Assembly: GCF_022213955.1 (NCBI RefSeq) | Contig: NZ_JAKNTW010000028.1 | Span: forward strand, 62,001-126,000 | DNA: 64,000 nucleotides | Reading direction: 5' to 3' | From: Dolomitihabitans soli | GTDB taxonomy: Bacteria; Actinomycetota; Actinomycetes; Streptosporangiales; Streptosporangiaceae | Part shown: positions 45,222 through 54,722 of the stretch, piece after piece | How the letters are laid out: each line of letters starts with the position of its first letter | How positions within the stretch are numbered: the first letter of the stretch is position 1 | Notes under the pieces: generated by a model | Told to the model about the DNA's origin: nothing | Database searches by the model: none | The model's input: only the letters and a program-made list of their open reading frames with translations | Translations under genes and position numbers: made by a program

Positions 45222-46604
45222 TCAGCCGGAGTGCCACCAGGGGTCGGCGGCACTCGCACGGTTCACCAGGTAGGAGCGGCGGCGCAGGAAACGGCGCAGC
45301 GAGGCCGGCCCCATCCGGGAGCCGCCCATGCCGGAGAGCCCGAAGGAGTTCTTCTCCCCCTCGTGGACGAGCGCGGTGAGGGCGGCGTCGTTGACGCTGA
45401 CCGCGCCCACCGCCAGCCGTCCCGCGACCGCCAGCGCCTCCTCCTCGCTGCGGCCGAACACCGCCGCCGACAGCCCGTAGACCGAGTCGTTGGCCAGCCG
45501 TACGGCCTCCTCGGCGTCGGCGACCGGCATGACGGGCAGGATCGGCCCGAAGGTCTCCTCGGTCATCACCAGCATCGAGTGGTCGACGCCGGTGAGCACG
45601 GTGGGGCGGCACCAGCGCCCGCCGCCGTGCCGCTCGATCGTGCCCCCGGTACGCGTCACGGCGCCCCGCACGCCCGCGTCGGCCAGATGGCGTTCCACCA
45701 CTCCGGCCTGAGCCGGGTCGATCAGCGGCCCGATCGGGCCGCCCTCACACGTCAGCCCGGTACGGCGAGCCTTGGCCACCAGCAGCTCGACGAACTCGTC
45801 GTGGACGGCGCGCTCGACGTAGACGCGCTCGATCGACTGGCAGGACTGGCCGGCGTTGGAGGTGCCGCCCCACAGGATCGCCGAGGAGGCGCGGTCCAGG
45901 TCCGCGCCCGCGAGCACGATGGCCGGGTCCTTGCCGCCGAGTTCGAGGAAGGCGGGGACGAACGCGCGGGCGGCGGCCTCGGCGACCTTCCTGCCGGTCG
46001 GCACGCTGCCGGTGAACGCCACCACGTCGACCAGCCCGACCAGGGCGGCGCCGGTCTCCGCACCGCCCTCGACCACCCGGAGCGGCAGCTCGGAGGGGAT
46101 CAGGCGGGACAGCGGCTCGATGAACCTCGGGGTGACCTCGCTCGGCTTGACCAGGACCGCACAACCGGCCGCGAGCGCCGGGATCGCGTCGATGAGGCCC
46201 AGCAGGAGCGGGAAGTTCCACGGGGTGATGGCGCCGACGAGCTCGTACGGAACGTGCGCGCCGGCCAGCGCGACGGACGGGATCGCGGACGCCTGCTCGG
46301 CGGGAGGCGCCAGCAGGCCGGGGGCCTGCCGTACCCAGCGCTCGATCATTCCCGTCACGAGCCGCCGCTCCAGGACGGACTCCGCGTGCCGTCCCGTGTC
46401 GGCCACCAGCGCGGCGAGCAGGTCGTCGTCGCCTGCCAGGGCGGCGGCGAAGCGTTCGAGCACCGGGCCGCGGTCGATCGACCGCCAGCCGGCCGCGCGG
46501 TCGCGGAGGTCGTCGGCGGCGGCGCGCAGGGCTGCCGGGGAGATCGGCGTGAGAGCGCGCCCGGCCTGCCCGGTCAGCGGGTCGGTGAGCGCCGGGAGAG
46601 TCAT
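45222..46604 (-). CDS. Aldehyde dehydrogenase family protein
   Basis: Protein of 460 aa. The NAD-binding GAITPWNFPL, the Glu motif LELGGKDP and the catalytic Cys in NAGQSCQSIERV are present. The EETFGPILPVMPV and NSFGLSGMGGSRMG motifs close the fold. It resembles the benzaldehyde/coniferyl-aldehyde-type branch, but substrate cannot be told. The ATG overlaps the methyltransferase stop by ATGA, so the two genes are coupled. It converges with the uptake operon. Confidence 0.9.
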   Translation of the reverse strand: MTLPALTDPLTGQAGRALTPISPAALRAAADDLRDRAAGWRSIDRGPVLERFAAALAGDDDLLAALVADTGRHAESVLERRLVTGMIERWVRQAPGLLAPPAEQASAIPSVALAGAHVPYELVGAITPWNFPLLLGLIDAIPALAAGCAVLVKPSEVTPRFIEPLSRLIPSELPLRVVEGGAETGAALVGLVDVVAFTGSVPTGRKVAEAAARAFVPAFLELGGKDPAIVLAGADLDRASSAILWGGTSNAGQSCQSIERVYVERAVHDEFVELLVAKARRTGLTCEGGPIGPLIDPAQAGVVERHLADAGVRGAVTRTGGTIERHGGGRWCRPTVLTGVDHSMLVMTEETFGPILPVMPVADAEEAVRLANDSVYGLSAAVFGRSEEEALAVAGRLAVGAVSVNDAALTALVHEGEKNSFGLSGMGGSRMGPASLRRFLRRRSYLVNRASAADPWWHSG

Positions 46605-47404
46605 GCGGGCTTGCGGGCGAGGCCGGCCACCGCGAACAGGAGGGCGGGGTCGTAGTCGAGGGACGGGGTGTCGGGGTCGGGACGCCAGTCGGTGACGTGG
46701 ACCAGGCCGGGCTCGACCATCTCCAGCCCGGTGAAGAACCGGGCGATCTCGTCCCGGTGGCGGTAGCGGCCCCGGCCGAGCCCGCGCAGTTCCTCGCTGA
46801 GGGAGCCGCCCGGGTCCACGAGGTGCTGGATGAACACGTGACTGCCCGGCGGCAGCGCGGCGACCAGCTCGCCGACGATGGCCCAGGGGTCGTCGTCGTC
46901 GGGGATGTGGTGCAGGATGCCGCAGAGGATCAGCCCCAGCGGCTCGCGGAGATCGAGGTTGTCCATCAGCTGCGCCCGGTCGAGCAGCTCTTCCGGGCGG
47001 CGCAGGTCGCCCCCCACCACGACGGTGGCGGTGTCGTTGGCCAGCAGCGCCCTGGCGTGGGACAGCACGATGGGATCGTTGTCGACGTAGGTGACCCTGA
47101 CTCCCGGGTCGACGCTGTGCGCCACATCGTGCACGTTGTTCACGGTCGGCAGCCCGGTGCCGATGTCGAGGAGCTGGCGCAGGCCCGCCTCGCCGACGAG
47201 GTAGCGCGTGGCGCGGCGCAGCACGGCCCGCTGTTCCTCCACGCCGATCTGCACGCCCGGCATGGCCTTCCGGATCTGGTCGCCGGCGGCGCGATCGACC
47301 GCGAAGTGATCCTTCCCGCCCAGGAGGTAGTCGTACACACGGGCGACGTTCGGCTTCGTCAGGTCGATCGTCCCCTCGGTGAGGGACGGTTCGTTGTGCT
47401 GCAA
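46601..47404 (-). CDS. SAM-dependent methyltransferase (DUF574/PF04672 type)
   Basis: Protein of 267 aa from the TTG at 47404, with GGAGGG in front of it; a GTG at 47467 is the alternative. It begins with the family motif IDLTKPNVARVYDYLLGGKDHFAVDR. The SAM-binding strand LLDIGTGLPT, VTYVDNDPIVLSHARALL and GILHHIPD follow. This family is greatly expanded in actinomycetes, mostly without known substrates. It lies 151 bp after the conservon 2 GTPase gene on the same strand and overlaps the downstream dehydrogenase. Confidence 0.88.
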   Translation of the reverse strand: MQHNEPSLTEGTIDLTKPNVARVYDYLLGGKDHFAVDRAAGDQIRKAMPGVQIGVEEQRAVLRRATRYLVGEAGLRQLLDIGTGLPTVNNVHDVAHSVDPGVRVTYVDNDPIVLSHARALLANDTATVVVGGDLRRPEELLDRAQLMDNLDLREPLGLILCGILHHIPDDDDPWAIVGELVAALPPGSHVFIQHLVDPGGSLSEELRGLGRGRYRHRDEIARFFTGLEMVEPGLVHVTDWRPDPDTPSLDYDPALLFAVAGLARKPA

Positions 47405-47554
47405 CGCGCCCTCCAGGGGCCATGCGGTCCGGCTTTCGCGATCAAGGCCAGAGACTATCGGCCGCACGGCCCCGGCGACGCCTGTTTCCCAGGTCTGCGG
47501 AAAGCCCTTTCAAGGTCTGCGGAAATTCGGCGCCCCCTTTCGGCATCAGGTCGG

Positions 47555-48127
47555 TCAAACGGGCAGTGACGTCTTCACGACGTGCTCGACGAGAGTGATC
47601 AGTGTGGCCTTCACCGACTCGCGCGTCCGGGCGTCGGTGCGGACCAGCGGCACGCCGGGCGACAGGGTCAGCGCCTCCCGCACCTCGTCCTCCTGGTGCG
47701 GGTGGCTGCCGTCGAAGCCGTTGAGCGCGACGATGAACGGCAGTCCCGCCTCCTCGAAGTAGTCGATCGCGGGGAAGCTGTCGGCCAGCCGCCTCGTGTC
47801 GACCAGCACCACGGCCCCGATCGCACCGCGCACCAGGTCGTCCCACATGAACCAGAACCGGTGCTGGCCGGGCGTGCCGAACAGGTAGAGGATCAGGTCC
47901 CTGTCCAGCGACACCCGGCCGAAGTCCATCGCCACGGTCGTGGTCTTCTTCGTCGGAGTGAGCGCCAGGTCGTCGACGCCCTCGCTCGCCTCCGTCATCA
48001 CCGCCTCCGTGGTCAACGGCGTGATCTCCGAGACCGCGCCGACGAAGGTGGTCTTGCCGACACCGAACCCGCCCGCCACAACGATCTTCGTGGAGGACAG
48101 CCCGGAGTCAGAGCCTGCGAAGCCCAC
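47555..48127 (-). CDS. cvnD: Conservon 2 GTPase-like protein (CvnD)
   Basis: Protein of 190 aa with P-loop GGFGVGKTT and the LFGTPGQHRFWFMWDDLVRGA segment. The GTG at 48127 is chosen because conservons 1 and 3 use the same position, where the end of the DUF742 gene (codons for ERVLSG) provides the ribosome binding site. Residue usage differs from conservon 1 in the specificity segment (KKTTTVAMDFG, NGFDGSHPHQED). Its wobble positions differ often from the other two copies. Confidence 0.92.
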   Translation of the reverse strand: MGFAGSDSGLSSTKIVVAGGFGVGKTTFVGAVSEITPLTTEAVMTEASEGVDDLALTPTKKTTTVAMDFGRVSLDRDLILYLFGTPGQHRFWFMWDDLVRGAIGAVVLVDTRRLADSFPAIDYFEEAGLPFIVALNGFDGSHPHQEDEVREALTLSPGVPLVRTDARTRESVKATLITLVEHVVKTSLPV

Positions 48128-48473
48128 TGAGCACCCTTTCAAGCAAGTTGAGATCCGGCTTCCCGGCGTCCAGCGCCGGCTGGTGGATCTGTACCAGACC
48201 CTCTTCCGCCATGTCGGCGACCAGCACTCTGGTCACGCCCAGCGGCATCCGCATGAGGGCGGAGATCTCTGCCACAGAGCGTACAGTCCCGGTGAGACTG
48301 ATGATCGTTCGGTACTCCGTCGAGAGCGTGGACGGATCTCTGGGCGGAATCGTCGCGGAGGAGACCAGCGCCTCGATGGCCAACTCGATCCGCGGCCGGG
48401 TGCGCCCCCGGGTCATCGCGTACGGGCGGATCAGGCGGTTCCGCCCGCTTCTGGCCTGTCCTTCGCCGTCCAA
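48108..48473 (-). CDS. cvnC: Conservon 2 DUF742 protein (CvnC)
   Basis: Protein of 121 aa, shorter than the conservon 1 copy because the Gly/His-rich N-terminal extension is absent. The core LIRPYAMTRGRT, VRSVAEISALMRMPLGVTRVLVADMAEEGLV and LNLLERVLSGLRRL is complete. The start is TTG at 48473 with AGGGATGGG in front. It overlaps cvnD by 20 bp. Confidence 0.9.
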   Translation of the reverse strand: MDGEGQARSGRNRLIRPYAMTRGRTRPRIELAIEALVSSATIPPRDPSTLSTEYRTIISLTGTVRSVAEISALMRMPLGVTRVLVADMAEEGLVQIHQPALDAGKPDLNLLERVLSGLRRL

Positions 48474-48483
48474 CCCATCCCTC

Positions 48484-48903
48484 CTAGCGTCCGGTCGACT
48501 GAAGCTCGGCGCGGATCGCGGGGGTCAGCACCTGGCCCGCGCGTTCCGCCAGCAACGTCATCTGGTAGGCGATCAGGCCGAGATCCCCGTCCGGCGAGGC
48601 CAGTACGGCGAGCGCGGAGCCGTCGCTGATCGACATGGTCAGCAGCAGCCCCCGCTCCATCTCGATCACGGTCTGGGTGACCGCGCCGGCCTCGAAGACC
48701 CTGGCGGCTCCCTGGGTCAGGCTGATCAGGCCCGAGGTCACCGCGGCCAGCTGATCGGCCCGGTCCTTGGGGAAACCGGCGGAGAAGGCGAGCGAGAGGC
48801 CGTCGGAGGACACGACCACCGCGTGCGCCACTCCCGGCACCTCCCTGACGAACTCCGTGATCAGCCAGTTGAAGCCACGGGCGGCTCGACTGAGTTCCAT
48901 CAC
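48484..48903 (-). CDS. cvnB: Conservon 2 roadblock/LC7 protein (CvnB)
   Basis: Protein of 139 aa with the same roadblock pattern as conservon 1 (FNWLITEFVREVPGVAHAVVVSSDG, GLISLTQGAARVFEAGAVTQTVIEMERGLLLTMSISDGS). It starts with GTG at 48903 or the adjacent ATG at 48900; the kinase gene's stop codon overlaps both, so translation is coupled. Confidence 0.92.
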   Translation of the reverse strand: MMELSRAARGFNWLITEFVREVPGVAHAVVVSSDGLSLAFSAGFPKDRADQLAAVTSGLISLTQGAARVFEAGAVTQTVIEMERGLLLTMSISDGSALAVLASPDGDLGLIAYQMTLLAERAGQVLTPAIRAELQSTGR

Positions 48904-51893
48904 TTGTTCTCCCTATCGACTGCTGATGACGTCTCGCCCGCCTCCGCGCGCCCCCGGCGTACTCCCTGCTGGAAGCTCGACAGGCGGCTGCGCACCCGCT
49001 CGGGCGAGCGCACGGGCGGCGGTTGGCCGGCTGGTGCGGGCGATGGTTTCACGGTGCCCGGGACCAGGTTGGCCTTGGGCACCCGGCGCGGCAGGCCGGA
49101 CACGGTCACGCCGCCCTCGGCCGGCGTCGCCGCCGCGTCGGCCGCGGCCCAGCCGGTGTCCCCGGGAGAGTTCCACGGGTCCTGCGGCGCGGCCACGGGT
49201 TCCTCTGGCGCGAGCTCGGTGGGGCCCGTGGGGTCTCCCTTGAACCAGCCGGACTCGACGGCGGCGAAGATCGGCAGGAACTCCTCGGGGTCCAGCGCCG
49301 AGCCGGACCACGACTCCTGCGCCGGGCCCTCCGGCCAGGGGCTGCCGGGCGGACGCGGTGCGGGCAGCGCCTGGGCCGTCGGCCAGGGATCGACGGGGTT
49401 GTCCCGAGCCGACCACAGATCCGCCGGCCCGGCGGGCCCGGTCGGGGACGATCCCATATCCGGCGGCGCCGCGCGGTCGACCGGGGAAGCCCACCGGTCC
49501 GCCGTCCCGGCGGGCCCGGGATCCGCCGTCTCCGGACGACGCGTCGGGGACGACCACAGATCCCCCGTCCCGGCGGGCCCCGTCGCGGACGACCACAGAC
49601 CCCCCGTGCCGGCGGGCCCCGTCGGGGAGGAGCCCGGATCCGGCGGCCCCGCTCGATCGGCGGGTCCGGCGGCCGGGGACGGCCACGGGTCCAGTGCCCC
49701 CGCGCGATCGGCGGGCCCGGCGGCCGGGGACGACCGCGGGTCGGGCGGCCGCGCCGGGTCGGCGGGCTTCTCCGTGGCGGTCCACAGGTCCGGCGTGCCG
49801 GTGGGCTTGCGCCGGGACGACCGAGGCTCCGGCTTCGCCGGCTTGTTGTCCAGGGCCGGCCAGGGGTCTGCGGGCTTGATGGGCGCGGCCCACAGGTCGT
49901 TCAGCGCGGAGGCGGACAACATGGGGGCCTGCAGCGGCGACGGCCTGCTCGGCATCGCCTCCGCGACCAGGTGGCCGGGGAGCATGATGACGGCGCTCAG
50001 GCCGCCGATCTCCCCCGCTCTCAGCTGGACCCGGATCCCGTGCCGCATCGCCAGGCGGCCGACCACGAACAGCCCCATCCGGCGGGCGACCGCCAGGTCG
50101 ACGGCGGGCGGGGTGGCGAGCCGCTCGTTGGCCTCGGCCAGTTCCTCCGCGTTCATGCCGATGCCGGAGTCGGTCACGGCGATGAGGATGCCGCCCGCGT
50201 CCCCGCCGTTGCTGGACACCACGACCTCCGTGTCCGCCGGGGAGAAGTAGATCGCGTTCTCGATCAGCTCGGCGACCAGGTGGACCACGTCGCTGACGGA
50301 CTGCCCGACGATCGTGCTGCCCGCGGCCACCTGGACGGTCACCCGCTCGTAGTTCTCGACCTCGGAGACGGCGGCCCGTACGACGTCGGGCAGGGGCACC
50401 GGGTCGCTCCACCGTCTGGACTGCTCCTGACCGGCCAGGACCAGCAGGTTCTCGCTGTTGCGCCGCATCCGGGTGGCCAGGTGGTCGAGCCGGAAGAGGC
50501 TGGCCAGCCGGCCGTCGTCCTGCTCGCCCTGCTCCAGGTCGTCGATGAGGTCGATCTGGCGCTCCACCAGGGTCTGGGACCTGCGGGAGAGGTTGACGAA
50601 CATCGCGTTGACGTTGCTGCGCAGCTTCGCCTCGTCGGCCGCCAGCCGTACGGCCTCGCGGTGGACCTCGTCGAAGGCGCGCGCGACCTCGCCGATCTCG
50701 TCGCGGGAGGCGACGCCGATGGAGGGCACCTCGACGGGCGGGGCGTGCTCGCCGGCCTCGCGGAGCACCCGGACGGTCTCGGGGAGGCGGGTTCCGGCGA
50801 TCTGCAGGGCCTCGCCGCGGAGCCGCCGCAGCGGGCGGACCAGGCTGCCCGCCACCATGAGGGTCACCAGCACCACCACGGCGAGGATGATCAGGATCAG
50901 CGCGCCCGAGAGCATGGCGTTGCGCTGCTCGGTCCCCTCCAGGTCCTTGGTGCGGCGGACGACGGCGTCGCCGAGGCCCTGTTCGACGGTCCGCATGCCG
51001 TTCACGATCGCCGTGGCGGAGTCGAACCAGAGGCGTACCTCGTCGCGGCGGAGGTTGTCGAGGTCACCGATGCCGCGTCCCTCGCGCAGCCGGGCGACGA
51101 CCAAGGCGCGCAGGGCGTCGGCGCGCTCCACCTGCTGGCCGCTCACCGCGGTCCGGTAGCGCTCGGCGTCGGCGGGCGTGGCCTCGGCGGTGAAGGTCGC
51201 CAGTTCGCTCTCCTGGGCGTTCCACGCGCCCAGGAAGTCGGTCAGGTCGTCGTAGTCGAAGCGGCCCTCGACCAGGGCCACGGTGAGGATGCCGCGTTGC
51301 CGGGCCACCTGCTCCTTGGCCCGGGTGAGCGCGCCGAGCGCGGTCGCGTCGGCGACCAGGCGCTCGTCGTCCTTGCCCAGTTCGTCGTGGAGGGTGGCGA
51401 AGTCGGTGATCATTCTGGTGTACATGCCGAGGGCGGCGCGCGGCAGCACTTGGCTCTCCACGATCAGCTTGCGCAGGCCGGGCAGACCGTTGAGCCAGCG
51501 GGTGACGGTCGCGACCTCCTCGCGCGCCCGGACCCCGTGCCCGTCGCCGATCGCGATCATGCCGTCCCGCACCCGGGCCAGCGCCCGGTCCACGACCACT
51601 CGCTGCTTCTTGACCAGGGTGAACCTGGCCGGGCGGTGCCGGTCGGCGATGTACCAGGCGGTGAGGTCGCGCTCCTGGGCGACCTCGTGGGACAGGGTGG
51701 CGAGCCGCTCGACGACCGAGGCGACCTCCGCCATCCGCCGGTAGCCCCCGGCGGTGGCGAGCGCCGTGGTGAGCTGCAGGCCGGTCAGGAGGACGGCCAC
51801 GGCTGTCGGCAGCACGATCAGCGCCATGAGCCTCGGCCGGACCCGCCAGTTGCGCATGTGGAGAAGTTCCTTGCTCATGTGATGGGCCCCCAT
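48900..51893 (-). CDS. cvnA: Conservon 2 sensor kinase with NIT-like domain (CvnA)
   Basis: Protein of 997 aa. The first membrane segment (LMALIVLPTAVAVLLTG) follows a short start, then an extracellular helical NIT-like domain (~40-315) and a second segment (ALILIILAVVVLVTLMVAGSL). HAMP, the dimer helix RLDHLATRMRR, and HATPase_c with ELIENAIYFSP, DSGIGM and MGLFVVGRLAMRHG come next. The C-terminal ~340 residues are Pro/Ser/Gly-rich, with repeated SSPTGPAG and GLWSS/DLWSS units. The ATG at 51893 directly follows the TAG stop of the dehydrogenase gene; an ATG at 51878 is the alternative. Confidence 0.92.
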   Translation of the reverse strand: MGAHHMSKELLHMRNWRVRPRLMALIVLPTAVAVLLTGLQLTTALATAGGYRRMAEVASVVERLATLSHEVAQERDLTAWYIADRHRPARFTLVKKQRVVVDRALARVRDGMIAIGDGHGVRAREEVATVTRWLNGLPGLRKLIVESQVLPRAALGMYTRMITDFATLHDELGKDDERLVADATALGALTRAKEQVARQRGILTVALVEGRFDYDDLTDFLGAWNAQESELATFTAEATPADAERYRTAVSGQQVERADALRALVVARLREGRGIGDLDNLRRDEVRLWFDSATAIVNGMRTVEQGLGDAVVRRTKDLEGTEQRNAMLSGALILIILAVVVLVTLMVAGSLVRPLRRLRGEALQIAGTRLPETVRVLREAGEHAPPVEVPSIGVASRDEIGEVARAFDEVHREAVRLAADEAKLRSNVNAMFVNLSRRSQTLVERQIDLIDDLEQGEQDDGRLASLFRLDHLATRMRRNSENLLVLAGQEQSRRWSDPVPLPDVVRAAVSEVENYERVTVQVAAGSTIVGQSVSDVVHLVAELIENAIYFSPADTEVVVSSNGGDAGGILIAVTDSGIGMNAEELAEANERLATPPAVDLAVARRMGLFVVGRLAMRHGIRVQLRAGEIGGLSAVIMLPGHLVAEAMPSRPSPLQAPMLSASALNDLWAAPIKPADPWPALDNKPAKPEPRSSRRKPTGTPDLWTATEKPADPARPPDPRSSPAAGPADRAGALDPWPSPAAGPADRAGPPDPGSSPTGPAGTGGLWSSATGPAGTGDLWSSPTRRPETADPGPAGTADRWASPVDRAAPPDMGSSPTGPAGPADLWSARDNPVDPWPTAQALPAPRPPGSPWPEGPAQESWSGSALDPEEFLPIFAAVESGWFKGDPTGPTELAPEEPVAAPQDPWNSPGDTGWAAADAAATPAEGGVTVSGLPRRVPKANLVPGTVKPSPAPAGQPPPVRSPERVRSRLSSFQQGVRRGRAEAGETSSAVDRENK

Positions 51894-53300
51894 CTAAGCG
51901 GGCCGGAAAGAGTCGTGCGGCACGGGGGCCGCATGTTTGATCATCAGATGCCGGGTCACGGAGTACTCCTGGACGGCCTCCTGGCTCATGTCCTTGCCGA
52001 AGCCGCTGCCCTTCACGCCGCCGTGCGGCGCCTCGGAGGCGATGGGCAGATGGTCGTTGATCCAGGTCACGCCCACGTTGAGGCGGTGCGCGACACGCAG
52101 GGCCCTGGCCACGTCACGCGACCAGACCGAGGAGGCCAGGCCGTAGCGGGTGTCGTCGGCCAGCCGTACGGCCTCGTCCTCGCCGTCGAACGGCAGCGCC
52201 ACCAGGACGGGGCCGAACAGTTCGCCCTGCACGATCTCGCTGTCCTGCGCGGCGTCGGCGACCAGGGTCGGCGGGTAGTACCAGCCGGGGCCACTGGGGA
52301 CGGTTCCACCGTGCAGCACCCGCGCGCCCCCGGCCACGGCGCGCTCGACGAAGCCGTGGACCCGGTCGCGGTGCGCGGCCGAGATCAGCGGCCCGATGTC
52401 GGTGGCGGGGTCGTGGGGGTCGCCCGCCGTGATCCCCGCGAGGGTGGCGCGGAGGGCTTCGACCGCCTCGCCGTAGATCGCGCGTTCGATGTAGACGCGG
52501 GTCGCGGCGGTGCAGTCCTGCCCGGTGTTGTACGTCGCGCCCATCGCCACGCCGTGCGCCATCTCGGCGAGGTCGGCGTCGCCGAAGACCAGCGCGGGGG
52601 CCTTGCCGCCGAGTTCCAGATGGACCCGCTTGAGCGAGCCCGCCGCCCCCGCCATCACCGACCGGCCGGTCTCGGTGGAGCCAGTGACGCTGACCATGTC
52701 CACACCCGGGTCGGTGACCAGCGCGTGGCCCACCTCCGCGTCGCCGGTGACGACCTGGACGAGCCCCTCGGGGGCGCCCGCCTCGGCGATCAGCTCGGCC
52801 AGGCGGAGCGTGCCGCGCGGGGTCTGCGGCGCGGGCTTGATCACCACCGCGTTGCCGGCGGCCAGGGCGGGCCCGAGCTTCCAGACGGCCATCACGAACG
52901 GGAAGTTCCACGGCGCGATCGAGCCGACGACGCCAACCGGCCGGCGCAGCAGCACCGAGGTGTAGCCGGCGCTGAACACGCCCGCCCCCGTGCCGTCGAG
53001 CGAGCGCGCCGCCCCGGCGAAGAAGCGCAGGTTGTCGGCGGCGAAGGGCAGTTCCCCTTCGCGGAACACCGGCACCGGCTTGCCCGTCTCCTCGACCTCC
53101 AGCCGGGTCAGCTCCGCCGCGTCGGCCTCCACCAGGTCGGCCAGGCGGAGCAGCACCCTGGCCCGCTCGCCCGGCGTGGCCCCCGCCCACTCCTCGAAGG
53201 CGGCCCTGGCCGCCCGTACGGCGGAGCCGACCTCCGCGGCGGGCGTGTCGGGAACCTCCGCGACCGGGCGGCCGGTGGCGGGGTCGATCAGCTCACGCAT
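51894..53300 (-). CDS. Aldehyde dehydrogenase, probable gamma-aminobutyraldehyde type (PatD-like)
   Basis: Protein of 468 aa. It has IAPWNFPFVMAVWKLGPALAAGN, LELGGKAPALVF with the catalytic Glu, and NTGQDCTAATRVYIE with the catalytic Cys. The ELFGPVLVALPFDGEDEAV, YGLASSVWSRD and HGGVKGSGFGKDMS segments are those of aminobutyraldehyde dehydrogenases in putrescine breakdown. The ATG overlaps the glycosyltransferase stop by 8 bp and its stop abuts cvnA. The polyamine-type transporter at 55.3-59.1 kb supports the amine role, which is an inference. Confidence 0.85.
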   Translation of the reverse strand: MRELIDPATGRPVAEVPDTPAAEVGSAVRAARAAFEEWAGATPGERARVLLRLADLVEADAAELTRLEVEETGKPVPVFREGELPFAADNLRFFAGAARSLDGTGAGVFSAGYTSVLLRRPVGVVGSIAPWNFPFVMAVWKLGPALAAGNAVVIKPAPQTPRGTLRLAELIAEAGAPEGLVQVVTGDAEVGHALVTDPGVDMVSVTGSTETGRSVMAGAAGSLKRVHLELGGKAPALVFGDADLAEMAHGVAMGATYNTGQDCTAATRVYIERAIYGEAVEALRATLAGITAGDPHDPATDIGPLISAAHRDRVHGFVERAVAGGARVLHGGTVPSGPGWYYPPTLVADAAQDSEIVQGELFGPVLVALPFDGEDEAVRLADDTRYGLASSVWSRDVARALRVAHRLNVGVTWINDHLPIASEAPHGGVKGSGFGKDMSQEAVQEYSVTRHLMIKHAAPVPHDSFRPA

Positions 53301-54576
53301 GCGGTGTCTCGGCGCGGGCGGCCCGCTCGATCAGGTCGGCACTCTTGCGCAGCCCGTCGCGACCGCGGATCTCGGCGCCGGCGTCCGCGAGCCGGGCACG
53401 CAGGCCGGTGTCCCCGATCAGGGTCGCGAGGGCGCCGGTGAGCTCCTCGTCGGTGAAGGTGTAGGTGGGCAGTCGCACGCCGAAGCCCAGCTCGTGCATC
53501 CGCTGGGCGTTGTCGTACTGGTCCCAGAAGAGCGGCAGCAGGATCATCGGCTTGCCGAAGTGCAGGGCTTCGGTGGTGGTGTTGTTGCCGCCGTGCGTGA
53601 TCACCAGGTCGACCTGCGGGATGACCTTCGTCTGCGGGACGAACTCGGCGCCCCACATGTTGGCGGCGAGGGTGATCTCCTTGTGCAGCGGGCCCATCGA
53701 GACGATGTAGCGGTGCGGGGTGGTGCCCAGCACGTCGATCACCCGCTGCATGAGCGCCACGTCGGCGGAGCCGAGCGAACCGAGCGAGAAGTAGACGAGC
53801 GCGCCCTCCCCCGCCAGGGAGCCGGGGATCTCGAACTCCTCGTCGGTCTCGCGCACCGAGGAGTCGAGGCGGTGCCAGGAGGGGCCGAGCGGCCGGGCCT
53901 CGGTGTAGTCGGCGATCTCCGGGTAGACGTAGAGGTTCACGTCGCCCTCGTGGATGAAGTCGAGGTCGGGCAGCGGCGGGGCGCCCTGCTCGCGTGACCA
54001 GGCGTCGAAGGCGGCCCAGAGCTCGCGGTGGGTGCGGTCGTACTCGGCGCGGAACGCGGCCCAGCCGGTCCCGTCGGCGGGCAGGCCGGAGAAGACCGGC
54101 GCCACGCCCTCGCCGCGCGCCTCCAGCGGGTTGCAGGACACGATGCGGACGAACGGCTTGCCCGCGGTGAGCAGGGCGGGGAAGGTGATGACGTTGTCCT
54201 CGACGATGACGTCCGGCCGTACCCGCTCGATGATCTCCTTGAGCTGCGGCTCGCAGTACTTCACGCCGTCGATCAGCGCGTCCCAGATGGGCTTGGTGAC
54301 CGTTTCGAGCTGCTCCGCGGTGGTCTTGCGGTACTCCGGGGCGGTGTCGCGGATGAAGTCCTTCCAGAACTGGCCGGCGTCCTGCTCCTCCTCGGCGGGC
54401 GGGGCGAGGTCCACCAGGTCCTCCTCGAAGCCGAGGGCCGTGAGCTTGCCCTGCCACGACGATTCGGCCGCGAACACGACCCGGTGGCCGCGCCGGCGCA
54501 GGATGTCGCCGATGCCGACGCAGTTGTTCGTGGGCCCGTAGGCGCTTTCCGGCACGAAGAGGATCGTGAGGGACAT
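53293..54576 (-). CDS. UDP-glycosyltransferase family 1 (MGT-like)
   Basis: Protein of 427 aa with a GT-B fold. The N-terminal acceptor domain begins LTILFVPESAYGPTNNCVGIGDILRRRGH. The C-terminal donor-binding motif is FVPQTKVIPQVDLVITHGGNNTTTEAL, followed by GKPMILLPLFWDQYDNAQRM. It resembles macrolide- and glycolipid-type glycosyltransferases of actinomycetes; acceptor unknown. It is the first gene of a minus-strand run with the dehydrogenase and conservon 2, and is divergent from a TetR regulator. Confidence 0.88.
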   Translation of the reverse strand: MSLTILFVPESAYGPTNNCVGIGDILRRRGHRVVFAAESSWQGKLTALGFEEDLVDLAPPAEEEQDAGQFWKDFIRDTAPEYRKTTAEQLETVTKPIWDALIDGVKYCEPQLKEIIERVRPDVIVEDNVITFPALLTAGKPFVRIVSCNPLEARGEGVAPVFSGLPADGTGWAAFRAEYDRTHRELWAAFDAWSREQGAPPLPDLDFIHEGDVNLYVYPEIADYTEARPLGPSWHRLDSSVRETDEEFEIPGSLAGEGALVYFSLGSLGSADVALMQRVIDVLGTTPHRYIVSMGPLHKEITLAANMWGAEFVPQTKVIPQVDLVITHGGNNTTTEALHFGKPMILLPLFWDQYDNAQRMHELGFGVRLPTYTFTDEELTGALATLIGDTGLRARLADAGAEIRGRDGLRKSADLIERAARAETPHA

Positions 54577-54722
54577 CAGACCTCCAGATTCTTTGAAGAT
54601 GAGTTCAGTTCATGAGCTGGCGAAAACGCGGACGCCGCGCCAGTATGTAGTTCTGGACAGACGGGGGTCTCCAGGTGAATCTCCATCACCATGCAGATGA
54701 CCGATCGGGGAGGCGAGCCGGG

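Noticed and set aside
49023-53441. 1472-codon plus-strand open frame opposite conservon 2 and the dehydrogenase
   Set aside because: A shadow of high-GC coding DNA. The opposite strand encodes cvnA and an aldehyde dehydrogenase with all motifs, and the plus-strand translation is low-complexity.
54577-54722. TetR operator between the glycosyltransferase and the TetR gene
   Set aside because: TCATGA and loosely repeated GTTCA elements are present, but no inverted repeat of convincing length and symmetry was found.
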